A stretch of 64,000 nt of DNA from Ochotona curzoniae. Its lineage: Eukaryota > Chordata > Mammalia > Lagomorpha > Ochotonidae. Of this stretch, positions 45,964-57,304 are shown one piece after another (the stretch's first letter is position 1; each line of letters starts with the position of its first letter). The notes below the pieces were generated by a model. The model was not told where the DNA came from. It saw only the letters and a list, made by a program, of their open reading frames with translations, and did not search any database. Position numbers and translations under genes: made by a program. Location of the stretch: the NCBI RefSeq assembly GCF_017591425.1, contig NW_024467119.1, positions 79,662,894 through 79,726,893 of the forward strand, in the 5' to 3' direction.

Positions 45964-46279
45964 TGGAGCTGGTGCATTGGCACAGTAAGCAAATCCTTTG
46001 CCCTGTGGCACTGGCATCCCATATGGACTCCGGTTCTTGTCCCAGCTGCTCCACTTCCCATCCAGTTCTCTGCTTGCCGCCTGGGAAAGCAGTGGAAGAT
46101 AGCCCAGGTTCTTAGGATCCTGCACCCATGAGGGAGACCCAGAAGAGGCTCCTGGCTCCTGGCTTCAGATTGGCTCAGCTCCAGCCATTGCCACCATTTG
46201 GAAAATGAACCAGGTGATGGAAGAGCTTCTCTCTGTAAAATCTGCCTTTCCAATAAAAATAAATAAATCTTTTTAAAAA
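45964..46279 (+). repeat. CSINE, plus strand, with target duplication
   Basis: Flanked by perfect gtcacctta at 45955-45963 and 46280-46288. Confidence 0.93.
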
Positions 46280-46314
46280 GTCACCTTAAGAAATTTCATT
46301 TAGTCAACCTATAT

Positions 46315-46400
46315 GAAGAGTGTTCAAAATATTCTTGGAACGACAAATTGTGAAAATAGGATGTGGAATTTTTAAAAATATCAAGTTTGCCTTTTAACTT
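46315..46400. mobile_element. Possible partial MITE-like copy
   Basis: 'gtgttcaaaatattcttgga' at the left resembles the terminal repeat of the palindromic family; the rest is cut by the CSINE at 46408. Confidence 0.3.
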
Positions 46401-46407
46401 TCATTTA

Positions 46408-46650
46408 CCTAATTATTGCATTTTATTTGAAAAGCAGAGGGACAGAGAAGGAGTTTCTATCCTCCTGCCTCGAAAATGCCAGCAACAGCCGTGATGGAGC
46501 CAGGCCAGAGCCAGACACAGGGTGCTCCATGTGAGGCTAGCAGGGATCCAGGTTCTTAGGGCATCACCTGCTACTTCCCGCAGGAGGTTGGATTCAGAAG
46601 CAGAACCCAAACTCCCGCCCTGGCCCTCTGACCTGAGGCCTGGATGTCCA
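46408..46650 (-). repeat. CSINE, minus strand, diverged
   Basis: 'tattgcattttatttgaaaa' to 'gacctgaggcctgg'. Confidence 0.6.
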
Positions 46651-46825
46651 AAGGCTGCTGGGACACCTGTTCCTGTTTAGTTCCCTTCTATCATTTAAAA
46701 CAGAGGGCTTGTTTTGTTTTATTTTGATGATCTTTACATAGTTGATTAGGGCTCAAAGGGCCAAGGGCTACAGGAAAGTGGGTAAGACCACTGTTTCCAC
46801 ATTCTCTTTTTTCCTTCCAAACAGA

Positions 46826-46862
46826 GGGGGGTGTGTGTGTGTGTGTGTGTGTCTGTGTGCGT
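46826..46862 (+). repeat. (GT)n microsatellite
   Basis: About 12 GT units, with one CT and one GC interruption near the end. 46651-47114 otherwise holds nothing recognised. Confidence 0.95.
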
Positions 46863-47114
46863 CTCAAATAAACAGATTCTAAAGTTAATAAAAAGAGCAA
46901 AATGATGTTTTTTTATTTGATTGTTTCATACCTAGGACGGCTCTGATTATTTCAAAGAATAATGTGAAAAATTTGAAAAGCTGGTCAAAATACAATTCTT
47001 TTTAGCTGGTTTTCATTGAAAAGTTAAGGAAAATAGGAAAGACTTCACAAATTTGCATGCCATCTTTGTACAGAGGCTAGGCCAGTTTTTTTTCTGATCA
47101 TTGAGAAGTTGTTT

Positions 47115-47470
47115 AGATATTTATTTCATATTTAATTGAAAGGCAGAATTATATAGAGAGAAAAGGAGAGCCAAAGAGAGAGAGTCCAGGGTTGGGGGGA
47201 GAGAGAATTATTCCATCGGCTGGTTCACTCCCCAAATGGCACAGTGGCCAGAGCTGAGCCTATCCAAAGCCAGGAGCTGGGAGCTTTTTCTAGATCTCCC
47301 ACATGGGTGCTGGGGTGCAGGGTTTTGAATCTTTCTCTGTTCCTTCCGAGACCATTAGCAAGGAGCTGGACTGGAAGTGGAGCAGCCGGAATTCAAACCA
47401 GTGCCCATGTGGGATGCCATGCTGCAGGAAGAGGATTAGCATGCTATACCATGACACCAATTCTGACCTT
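47115..47470 (-). repeat. CSINE, minus strand
   Basis: 'atatttatttcatatttaat' to 'gctataccatgacaccaa', with an extra GA-rich block near the tail. Confidence 0.8.
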
Positions 47471-47609
47471 TCAAATTTTGCTGCTGTTAAAGTGAATACT
47501 CTCATTTTTAGAAGTCTCACAGGGGAACCCATCACCAAGCAAAGTGTTAAGCTTATTTAAGAATAACTAGCCTTGATTTGGGGGCAAAAAAGAGAATGTG
47601 AAATTGAAA

Positions 47610-47700
47610 CGTTCTGACTTAACTGAATTTGCTGGATGACCTTGGGCTAGTCATCAAATTAACACTAGCTTTGGTCTGATCGCTGAGACAGACAAATCCA
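47610..47700 (+). repeat. MIR fragment, plus strand
   Basis: 'tgctggatgaccttgggcta' followed by 'gtcatcaaatta' matches the MIR core. Confidence 0.55.
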
Positions 47701-47937
47701 CCCTTCCCTCCTCTGATGTCATAAGGATGTGGCTGAAAGAGCACGCAGTGCCCAATTGAGGAGTATCGTTCCCTACACTGGCTCTTTGCAGGCATGATCT
47801 GAGTAGCCCCATAGATGATGATGGCTAATTAGACCCTTTATACCACATTGTTTATGCAGTGAGCTCTGTCCTAATGTGACACTCTTGTATTACAAATGAT
47901 TTCCAACTTTGTACCGATTTATTATTAGGCATGCATT

Positions 47938-48268
47938 TTAAAGATTTATCTTTATTTGTGTTTATTAGAAAGTCAGATACACAGAGAGAAGAGATAGAGA
48001 GGAAGGTCTTCCGTCCGTTGATTTACTCCCCAAGCGGCTTCAGTGGCTGGAGTTATGCCAATCTGCAGCCAGGAGCCCAGAGCCTCTTCCGGGTCTCCCA
48101 CGCAGGTGTAGGGTTCCAAGGCTTTGGGCCATTCTTGACTGCTTTCCCAGGCTACAAGCAGGAAGCTGGATGAGAAGCGGGACCACCGGGAGTAGAACCG
48201 GCGCCCATATGGGATCCTGACGCATGCAGAGGGAGGACTTTAGCTGTTAGGCCACTGTGCCGGGCCCT
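47938..48268 (-). repeat. CSINE, minus strand, younger subfamily
   Basis: Flanks 'ttaggcatgcatttta' and 'ttaggcatggattta' are the target duplication; head ends 'ctgtgccgggccc'. Confidence 0.93.
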
Positions 48269-48769
48269 TAGGCATGGATTTAATGAATTTATCTAGAGAG
48301 TTAAGAGTTGGAAAATAGGGGTATCCTGTGTGTGACTGTACTCAAAGATGAATAAACATTTTTATTAATAGAAGTTGAAATAGTTTTTTAAAATGTGGTG
48401 ATTTGGTGGAGAGTATAAAAGTTGAAGTATTTTTAACTTGATGATTTAGTGTGTCATTAACATTTTGAGAAGAGTGTTTCCTCTAAAAACGTAGAGTTGA
48501 TGAGTCTGAAGATGTGGTATGTTTCCAGGTTTCAAACATGGGTCCCAGGCCAAGTTCAGGTGCCCAAGCTTCCATACAGCAGCTTGCCTAAAGCACAAAG
48601 GCCAAGCCTGGAGATGGTCTAGGGAATGGATGACTGTGGCTTTTAGAGATATGCACCTCTTGACTGAGACACTTTGTTTTTTTAATCCAAAAAATGGAAA
48701 TAGTAATGTTATCACCTTCCATGGTCGTGTTGAATATTAGTTTTGGAGGTGGGATTGCCAAGAGTTCAG
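48269..48769. other. Intron, nothing recognised
   Basis: No repeat or exon identified. Confidence 0.3.
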
Positions 48770-49075
48770 ACCTGGCATTGTGGCACAGTGGATTAAGTGG
48801 CTCTCCCAAAAGAGTACTGGTTTGAGTCTCAGCTGCTCCCCTTCTGACCTAGCCCTCTGCTAACATGTCCAGATAAGCAGCAGAAAATGGCCCAAGTGCT
48901 TGTGCCCCTGCCCACTGTGGGCCAAAGGGATGAAATAGTAGATCTTTGAGCTTTGGACTGGCCCAACCCCAGGTTTGTGGCCAGTTGGGGAATGAAATGA
49001 AATAATGGGTAGAAGATCTCCTTCCCCCAAAGCTCCCTCTTTCACATTGTCTCTCAAATGAATCTGTAATTTTTC
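48770..49075 (+). repeat. CSINE, plus strand
   Basis: 'acctggcattgtggcacagt' to 'ctctcaaatgaatctgtaat', followed by a short (GTT)n run at 49091-49110. Confidence 0.8.
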
Positions 49076-49249
49076 TCTTTTTTTCTGGTTTTTGTTGTTG
49101 TTGTTGTTGTTTTTTAGACGAGTTAAGTATACCATTGGGATAGCTTACCTTCCCATATATTCAGAAAGTTGAGAAGTGAATTTTAGCTCATCCTTGGTTT
49201 TCCTCTTTAGGGTTGAAGACAGAATGTTTTTTCTGTAAATGGAGCAGTA

Positions 49250-49540
49250 GTTTTAAAATTTATTTTTATTTGAAAAGCTAACTTTTATATACAGAAGGTG
49301 AGACAGAGAAAGAGAATCTTCTATCCACTGATTCACTCCCCAAATGGCCTCAAGAGCCAAAGCTGGGCCGGTCCAAAGCCAGAAGCTTCACTTGGAACTT
49401 GGGCCTTCTTCTGCTGCTTTCCCTGGCTATTATTAGGGAGCTGGATTAGAAGTGGAACAGTTGGGACTCAGACTGGTGCCCGTAAGCCAGCATTGCAGGT
49501 GGAGGTTTAGCATCCTGTGCCACAGTGCCAAGCCTTAGAG
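49250..49540 (-). repeat. CSINE, minus strand
   Basis: 'aaaatttatttttatttgaa' to 'cctgtgccacagtgccaagcc'. Confidence 0.8.
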
Positions 49541-49569
49541 AAGTGTTTTTTTAAAATAACAATAATAGC

Positions 49570-49890
49570 TTTTAAAAGTTTATTTGAAACAGCAAGGAAG
49601 TAGAGACAAGGCAGATGGAGATAACCCTTCCACTGATTCACTCTGCGTGTGACTGTGACACAGTCAGCTGGGGCTGGACCACGCTGAAGCCAAGAGCCAG
49701 GAAATCCATCCAGCTCTCCCGTGTGAGTGAGAGGGAGCTAATGCTTTGGGCCATCATCGTGGCCTCTCAGGGCGTGCACTGCCAGGGAGCTGGATTGAGA
49801 GTGGAGCTGGGCCTTGAACCCAGGCATTTGGATATGGGTGTGAACGTCCCGAGCAGTGTCTGATTACTGAGCCAAGTGCCCCAGAGCCTT
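49570..49890 (-). repeat. CSINE, minus strand, diverged
   Basis: 'ttttaaaagtttatttgaaa' to 'actgagccaagtgcccc'; lies head-to-tail with the previous copy. 49891-50306 holds nothing recognised. Confidence 0.7.
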
Positions 49891-50306
49891 ATTTGATCTT
49901 CTAACTTTCCCCTCCTTTATCTCTTTGCTTCCTTCTCTGTTGTCCACTTCTTGTTTTCTTTTTCAGAAGTTGGACCCTAACATTTTAAAGCTTCCTCTGC
50001 ATTAGTTTACTTCATCTGGTCCCTTAAATGCTCTGTGCACATCCCAGTGGACAATTCAGGGCTGGCCCTCTAGGCTTTGTGTCGCATCCATGACTGATAC
50101 AATTTAGACTTAAATCTGCAAACTCTGCTGAAAGCTCGCTGAACCACACAGGAAGCTTTTAAGTATAAATTCCAATTGTCACCATCCTACATATTGTAGA
50201 GAAAGGAGTGCTTTTCCTTGATCTTATGTACCTAGAACCTTTGAATTACAAATAACAAAAGACAAATTAACTGGAGAAAAGAACAGAACAATTTTACTGG
50301 CCTTAG

Positions 50307-50632
50307 GGGCCCAGCGGCGTGGCCTAGCAGCTCAAGTCGTCGCCCTGAACACACCTGGGATCCCATATGGGCGCCGGTTCTAATCCCGGCAGCTCCACTT
50401 TCCATCCAGCTTGTGGCCTGGGAAAGCAGATGAAGACGGCCCAAAGCTTGGGACCCTGCACCCGCGTGGGAGACCTGGAAAGAAGTTCCTAGCTCCTGGC
50501 TTCGATTGGCGCAGCACCGGCCATTGCAGTCATTTGGGGAGTGAATCATCAGATGGAAGATCTTCCTCTCTGTCTCTCCTCCTCTCTGTCTATCAGCCTT
50601 TCCAATAAAAATAAATAAATCTTTAAAAAAAA
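50307..50632 (+). repeat. CSINE, plus strand, young
   Basis: Starts 'gggcccagcggcgtggccta'; flanks 'ttactggcctta' and 'ttattggcctta' are the target duplication. Confidence 0.95.
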
Positions 50633-51031
50633 TTATTGGCCTTAATCTGTATTTTACAGTACAGGAACTTGATAGAAAAGGAGTGACAATTGTGGTAACT
50701 GGACTCCAAGGGGCATTAAGTTGTGGGAAGATGAGCAGGAGGTGTGTGATGGGCAAGCTCTGTTCGGCAAGGTTGGCGTCAAACTGATGCTTGTGTTCTG
50801 CAGTGATTAGCAGAAAGAGGGCCATCTGTGCAAACGGAAGTTTCCTTTACCAAATGGATATTTATGCCCTACTTTTAAGTAGATAGAGGAGGACAGAGAG
50901 CTGCCCTTGTGTCTGCTGTGTCTTCTGTTCAAAGTAAGCTTTATGCCTAAGTGGCTTGATATAATCTGATGTCTTCAAGTATGACAAATGGAAAGACATT
51001 GAATTTAATAAGAATGTAAAAGGCAAACATG

Positions 51032-51360
51032 GGGCCCAGCACGGTGGCCTAGCAGCTAAAAGTACTTGCCTTGAACACACCAAGATCCCATATGGGTGCC
51101 AGTTCTAATCTCGGCTGCTTCACTTCTCATCCAGCTTCCTGTTGTAGCTTGGGAAAGCAGTCAAGGACGGCCTGAAGCCTTGGGGTCCTGCACCCGTGGG
51201 GGAGGCCTGGAGGAGGTTCCTGGCTCCTGGCTGCGGATTGGTGCAGCACCAACCGTTGTGGTCACTAGGGGAGTGAATCATCGGATGGAAGATCTTCCTC
51301 CCTGTCTCTCCTGCTTTATGTGTATCTGACTTGGCAATAAAATAAATAAATCTTAAAATA
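51032..51360 (+). repeat. CSINE, plus strand, young
   Basis: Starts 'gggcccagcacggtggccta'; flanks 'aaaggcaaacatgg' and 'aaaggccaacatgg' are the target duplication. Confidence 0.95.
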
Positions 51361-51484
51361 AAGGCCAACATGGAATAAAATGTAGTCATCACTGGAGGCA
51401 TAAACATCTAAGTATTCCTTTGACCATCACTGTACTCCTCTGTATAAAACATATCCTCCAGCCTCCTCCTCCTCTTTCATCTAC

Positions 51485-51775
51485 ATCTTTCTATTTGAGA
51501 GGCAGAGAGACACACGGAGAGAGATCTGCCATTCACACGTTCAGTCTCCATACGCCCACAGCAGCTGGATCTGAGTCAGTCTAAAGTCAGGTGGTCAGCA
51601 CTCAATCTGATCTCCCAAATGGGTAGCACGAGCCGGAGGACTTGAGCGACCACTTGCTGTACGTGAGCCGGAAGCTGTCACTGAAGCAGAGTAGGACTTG
51701 ATCCAACACTTGGTTATGGGAAGTAGGTGTCCCAAGAGGTGACTTCGCTGTTGTGCCAAACACAAGTCTCCAGAA
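51485..51775 (-). repeat. CSINE, minus strand, diverged
   Basis: 'ctatttgagaggcagagaga' to 'gctgttgtgccaaacac'. The A-rich end is absent. Confidence 0.7.
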
Positions 51776-51999
51776 CAGCCTCTTGTTTGTCTTATTTACA
51801 TGCGGTTCATGTGCGTATTTTATTGCTTTGTCAAATGAGTGACAAGTAGTTCACTGTCTTCCTTGTACCACAGTGAGGATTGGCTGTGGTCACGTGGAAT
51901 CCAGTGACATTGACAACAACAGCGCCTATATTGAAAGACCCAGTGATTTTCACTTACACATTATCATGTATTTCCTCCCCTCTTTTTTCTACCTGACAG

Positions 52000-52184
52000 C
52001 AGCAACGTGCAGGGTCAAGGACAGCCGGCCGCCCATGTCAGTGGTCTAGGATGGCCAGTGAAGGCACCAGCATCCCAAGCCCTGTCGTGCGCCAGATTGA
52101 CAAGCAGTTTCTGATTTGTAGCATATGCCTGGAACGGTACAAGAATCCCAAGGTTCTCCCCTGCCTGCACACTTTCTGTGAAAG
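52000..52184 (+). CDS. TRIM2: TRIM2 first coding exon (start codon and first half of RING)
   Basis: TRIM2 is a cytoplasmic RING-type E3 ubiquitin ligase of the TRIM-NHL class; published work links it to neurofilament light chain turnover and axon maintenance. A pyrimidine-rich tract and AG at 51998-51999 precede the exon, and GTAAGC begins at 52185. The start ATG at 52051 has A at -3 and G at +4. From there 44 codons plus two bases read [20 protein letters not shown] and onward, matching TRIM2 as I recall it; I remember human as N at residue 7 where S is seen here. RING ligands visible here are C23, C26, C38, H40 and C43. The exon ends with AG of the split codon for R45. The 51 bases before the ATG are also open in the same frame, so a longer isoform could read through. 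Only residues 1-124 of a ~744-residue protein are in the window. Confidence 0.96.
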
Positions 52185-52704
52185 GTAAGCTTCCTTGCTG
52201 GAAGAGGGAAGAGGTGATATTCCGAGGAGGGGATTGCACGCAGTGACCTCTGACGGCTGATCCTTGGCTCTTGCCAACGGGGCACCGTGCGTTTGTTGTG
52301 CTTCTCGAAAGGACATCTAGAGGCAGGACCAAGTGCCAGTTGTTTCTATCAAACAGTTACAAGGGCAAGAAGGCAATGCGAGAGTTCCTGATTCATGGCT
52401 ACCAGATTTTTCAAGCAGAATAATTTTGTTTTACATTTCCTTTTATTTCTTGGGAAACCATTTTTGCCAACAGCAGCTCCCTCACAGAGAGGGCCTTTGG
52501 TGGAGGCCAATGAAAAGCTGACCATTTTCTTCCATGTAACACGGCAGAGCAAGCGTCTACATAGTATATAAGCAGACAGCGCTTCCTCCCCAGACTCCTC
52601 AGATGTGTAGGAGTGGCACAAACGACCACCACCAGGATGTTTCAGATGAAGAAAAACACTATGTGTTTGTATAAGAAAACATATTTCTTTGTTTATCCTT
52701 GCTT

Positions 52705-52975
52705 TTAAAAAGAGCTATTTGAAAGGCAGAATTACAGCGAGACAGACAGACAGACACAGAGAGGTCTTCCATCCACTGTGTACTCCCAAATGGCCACAGT
52801 GGTCCTGGCTGGGCCAGGCAGAAGCAGACGCCTAGAACTCAGTCTTGCTTCCCAGGTGGCCTGGTACTCGCCCATCTGCTGCTGCTTCCCCAGGTGCATT
52901 AGCAGGGGACTGGATCAGAGCACCTGGGGACAACTAGTGGCTTCATCTCCCAAGCCACAGTGCCAGTGCCCATGT
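52705..52975 (-). repeat. CSINE, minus strand, diverged
   Basis: 'gagctatttgaaaggcagaa' to 'ccaagccacagtgccagtgcc'. Confidence 0.75.
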
Positions 52976-53224
52976 TTATCCTTCCTTAGAAGACTTTCTT
53001 TTCCAGAAAGGATGCTGATTAGTTATATGCAAAATATACTTGTATCCATTGTTTAACTTGTCATTTAAACAAGTAGGCTTAAAAATTGTATTAGTAATTA
53101 GTTTGACTTCATTGAAATATTGTTCTACTAAGGTTATATATCTTTCTTAAGAATAGATTTTATAGTTTTAAATATTTTTATATTTCATTCTGAAGATTTA
53201 ATTAATTTTCAGCTTTTTTTTTGG

Positions 53225-53490
53225 TGTTTTTTGTTTGTTTGAAAGGCAGATGAGACAGGCATCAGATATCTCACATATACCAATTCCCTCTGCACGTGCA
53301 AACAGCCAAGTTGAAGTTAGGAGCCAGAAACCCATTCCGGGTCTCCCTATTGAGTGACAGGGACGCAAGTACTTGAGCCATTCTCCATTACTTCCCAAGG
53401 TCTGCATTCATGGGAAGGTGGGGTTAGAAGCAGAGACGGGGCTTGAATTCCCAACACTTCTCTCTGCAGAACGTCCTGAGCAACATCTGA
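53225..53490 (-). repeat. CSINE, minus strand, diverged
   Basis: 'tttgtttgtttgaaaggcag' to 'cagaacgtcctgagcaac'. Confidence 0.65.
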
Positions 53491-54619
53491 ATTGTTGTAC
53501 TGAATGCCTGTGCCCTTTTCCATTGTTATTTAATGCACGTAATTAAAATGCTTTCCTTCCTAGTATAGAACTGGAGGCCAGTATTTCCAATGGTTTCACA
53601 TCTATGCTGATTGTATTTGCCTTCTGATCAGCCGCATGTTGGTTTACATTGGAGGTCTCAAAGAATTAACTATATGTTCAGTGATAGTGATGAATGGAGG
53701 AAAAAGATTTGCTCCTGGCATTTGGGGTTTTGGGTTTGTTTTGAGTTGTGGGATTTTATGTGTGGGTAAATGTGTGTGGATATGGGATCTTTGTTATTGA
53801 TGCAATATAGGGCACCAGTATTTTTTACTGTGTTCATTTTATGTTTTGGCTTAAATACTTTATGATTCACATTCAAAAATAATTAAAGACTGATCCCCCC
53901 CCCCCCCTTACATAATGGGTATAGCTAAGGCCTGAATGGCAGCTAATGGTGCATCTGTGTGTGGACACTCTTGGTAAGATTGCTGGATTTACAGCAGTAG
54001 GCACAGCATGGCATAGAGAGCTGTGCATTTTGAGCCCGGCAGAGCTGCTGCAGTCCTCACTATTGAGTGTCCAGTCTGTTGTTTGAGCTGTTTCCCCACA
54101 GTCTGGCAGATGATGAGCAGTACTTCGGAGCTGCCCTGGGTCTGGCCCACCTCTCCATGCAATAGCTAGCAGCACGTATTTGCAAGACCCTATTAAACCA
54201 ATCATAGGGCTGAAGCTGTTTGAGCATCATGCACACTGGGATCATTTCCTTTTGAAGATGCTGGCAGCTCTCCTTAAAACGGGGAACGTTTGGCTCTGGA
54301 GAGGTAGCACCTCACGTATCGTCTCCCCGTCAGGAGACTGAGCCCTGCCAGACGTACACACTGATTCACTGGCAAACATCTGCTCGTTGTCACTCTCCAG
54401 ACCGCTGTGTCTTCTACAACACCATCATCCAGGCTTGAAAGGAGAGCAACGGATGCTGAGTTTACTGCCTAGCTGGGGAGCCAGCCGCAAACCTCCCAAT
54501 TACTCAGATCAATGTGGAATTAAACCAGGGACAAAGTGCTACTCTCCAATACATAGGAAACCTCATAGTAAGAGATTTTGTTCCCATCAAGGAAGGCCAC
54601 CCTGTTGAAGTGGTGATTA

Positions 54620-55400
54620 AGGAACAATGAGTGAAAATTCAACAAAAGGCATGGGAGGTGAGCATTCCAGGCAGTGCTCAGGTGCTGCAGGGAGAAGGAC
54701 CAAGAGAGCAGAAAGAACTAAATCCGCTTGTGGCTGGCATGAGCTAATGAGGGGAAAGAGAAAACATGCAGGTGCTTAATCATACCAATGTGTGCCCATG
54801 CTATTGTGGACATCTTCATGGAGGAGCACTGGAAGTCACCAACGGGTTTTCATCTCACATGCGAGCAGAGGCAGATGTGTTGCTTGGTTAGTATTTTAGA
54901 AAGGTCACTTTGGAACTTGGAGAAGGACTTGAGGGTACAGAATTGGAGGACAGTGTGACAGGTCCTTGGCTGTCGCAGATGTCTGAGAGAGGATGATGTG
55001 ATGGGGAAGGGAGGCCTGGGAGATGAGAAGGATGTGACAGACTTTGGCAATGGGCTACAAGTGGGGAAGGAAGGACAGCGAGGGACTACTTTCCAAAGAA
55101 TGCCTCTGGTTTCTGATGGGTGTAGATGCATGAGCAGAAGTGCCGGTCATCAGCTTGGGAGGACAGAGTCTAGGGGAGATCCTGGGCTTGGTTGTGTGCA
55201 TGTTGAGTTTCAGGATACATGAGACATCCAAGCAGAGATGTCAAGATGGTATACAGTTCCAGCGCTCAGAGGACCCATCTGTGGAGACAGACGTCCGTGC
55301 GGAAGCATTATCGCTATAGCCCTGCATGAGAATGTTAGCCCAGGGAGACCTTCAGGAACTCAGAAAAGATAGGGCTTAGGACTAGGTGAGTGTGTTGTGT
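54620..55400 (+). repeat. Degenerate ancient repeat, family uncertain
   Basis: Stretches such as 'aaggtcactttggaacttgg', 'gtgatggggaagggaggcct' and 'gacatccaagcagagatgtc' recall a common old mammalian interspersed repeat, but I cannot name the family. Confidence 0.35.
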
Positions 55401-55461
55401 CATAGAGACAGGGAGGACAACAGTTAGCCTAGGAACTTGAGTGCTGCTTAAAATGCCTGTT

Positions 55462-55750
55462 TTCTGGGTCTGGCACAGTAGCCTAGAAGCTAACGGTCCT
55501 CACCATATGGGTGCCAGTTCTAATCCCTGCAGCCTGCTTCCCATCCAGCTCCCTGCTTGTGGCCTGGGACAGCAGTTGAGGACGTCCCTAAGCCTTGGGA
55601 CCCTGCACCCACGTGGGAGACTCGGAAGAGGCTCCTGGCTTTGGATTGGCTTGGCTCCAGCCGTTGTGGTCACTTAGGGAGTGAATCATCAGACAGAATC
55701 TCTCCTCCTCTCTGCGTATCTGACTTATTAAATAAAAACAAATAAACAGA
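55462..55750 (+). repeat. CSINE, plus strand, with small deletions
   Basis: 'gggtctggcacagtagccta' to 'aataaaaacaaataaac'. Ends 112 bases before the TRIM2 acceptor. Confidence 0.88.
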
Positions 55751-55861
55751 AAAGAGTCCCTAGATATTATGCACAGAGTAGCCTCGGCCATCTCTGAGAA
55801 CACTGAGATACCCGGGGTCCCCCTCCAGTGCTGACTCTCCTGCTCTCTCCCTCTGCCGCAG

Positions 55862-56099
55862 GTGCCTGCAGAACTACATTCCCGCCCACAGTTTAACCCT
55901 CTCCTGCCCAGTGTGCCGCCAGACCTCCATCCTGCCCGAGAAAGGGGTGGCCGCGCTCCAGAACAACTTCTTCATCACGAACCTGATGGACGTGCTGCAG
56001 AGAACTCCAGGCAGCAATGTCGAGGAGTCGTCCATCTTGGAGACGGTTACCGCCGTGGCTGCAGGGAAGCCCCTCTCCTGCCCAAACCACGATGGCAAC
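55862..56099 (+). CDS. TRIM2: TRIM2 second coding exon (end of RING, linker, start of B-box)
   Basis: The first base completes the R45 codon left open by the exon ending at 52184; the next 79 codons encode residues 46-124. The acceptor AG is at 55860-55861 after a CT-rich tract, and the donor GTGAGT starts at 56100. RING ligands C46, C60 and C63 complete the C3HC4 pattern begun in the previous exon. A 54-residue linker follows ([17 protein letters not shown] is a recognisable TRIM2 stretch), then C118-x2-H121, the first two zinc ligands of the B-box. Residue 98 is V, where I recall A in human. The exon ends exactly after N124 in phase 0. Later exons (rest of B-box, coiled coil, filamin domain, six NHL repeats) are not found before 64000. 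No frameshift or stop is present, so the gene looks intact here. Confidence 0.96.
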
Positions 56100-56679
56100 G
56101 TGAGTGAAACCACAGCAGGCGCTGCTTTGGCCTTGGTGGGAGTTAACGGGGCGGGGCACGTTGGAGATCAGACATTAAAACAGAACGCCGCTTGGAAAAT
56201 GAGCCACTAAAAAGGAATTTTCGTTATCAATGTTCAGACCATTTTGCCTGCTCGCTTTTCTCTGACCAGGATAATTTCCATGACAAAAAAAACACAATCA
56301 TCATAATAATTCCATCTCCCTTGCATCTGCTTAGGCCACGTGATTGGCAACCCCAGCAGGGTCAGCCAGTAGCTATTTGCAAGCTGAGCATCCTTTGTCC
56401 TAAATAAACATCTGTATACTAAATTGTGCATACAGATTCTGCAGTGGGTAAGTTCTGCAGGTGGAGAATGACTGTTCACATGTTGCAGTTGTTTCTTTTT
56501 CTCCTGCTCCCTTTGACCCCGTCCCTTAATAATAAGCAGAATGTGACGCTATGTGGATCCCTGAGAATAGATGATGGATGATGAACCACCAACACATTTC
56601 TGCCATGAGCAAGCACAGGCACTGTCATAAACACAGATGCTCCTGTGTACAGCATTAACTAACAGGCTCGGAGCAGGGA
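56100..56679 (+). other. TRIM2: TRIM2 intron downstream of codon 124
   Basis: Begins with donor GTGAGT. No further exon recognised; this intron appears to run to the end of the window. Confidence 0.6.
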
Positions 56680-56965
56680 CAGGTGTCCAGTCGCTGAGCC
56701 GCTCGCTGGTCAGGACACCTGCGTCCCAAGCGTGAGGATTTAGGCTCCAGTCCTGTCTCCAGCTTCCTGCTGAGTATACAGACCCTGGAAAGGCAGGGGA
56801 AATGGCTCCAGCTGCTGAGCTCCTGCCACCCTCCAGGGAGGCCTGGGGTGAGTTCCTAGCTTATGTTTCCACCTGCTGGTTGTAGTGAGAATTTATGGGG
56901 AAAGCCAGCAGAAAGGACATGTAGGTATGTGTGTATGCCAAGGAAGTGAAAACTTTAAAAAAAAA
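56680..56965 (+). repeat. CSINE, plus strand, old
   Basis: 'ggacaggtgtccagtcgctg' to 'aaactttaaaaaaaaaaat'. Confidence 0.65.
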
Positions 56966-57074
56966 AATGTGTGTCAAGTAGGGAAGAATTTAATATATAA
57001 CTTAAATATTAAATATAAATTAACTATAAATTATAACTAATTCACAATATATGTCAATAGCTTGATAATCTGCA

Positions 57075-57303
57075 GAAGCATTGTAGAGTGGCTAAGAAAA
57101 CTAGTTTCAGAGGTAGACTGATTCAAAACCTCCTCTTAAACTTACTCTGTGTGTCAGCTCTGGCAAAACTTTATTAAGCTCCCTGAACTTCACTTTCTCA
57201 TCTGTCCAAAGGAAGCAAAAACTAGTATTGACCTCAGAGAATCAAGGGAAGGAGTGAATGTTTAAATCATGTAAAGCATATCATAAGCTCTTGGTAAATG
57301 TTA
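57075..57303 (+). repeat. MIR, plus strand, long copy
   Basis: 'cttaaacttactctgtgtgt' through 'ctcatctgtccaaaggaagc' to 'gctcttggtaaatgttagct' follows the MIR consensus nearly end to end. Confidence 0.85.
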
Positions 57304-57304
57304 G

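Larger units (their letters stand above)
52185..55861 (+). other. TRIM2: TRIM2 intron between the two coding exons
   Basis: GT-AG intron of 3,677 bases, phase 2. It holds two minus-strand CSINEs (about 52705-52975 and 53225-53490), a run of 13 C (53896-53908), an older degenerate repeat (about 54620-55400) and one plus-strand CSINE just before the acceptor (55462-55750). The rest (52185-52704 and 53491-54619) is unremarkable single-copy-looking sequence in which I see no exon. Confidence 0.9.
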
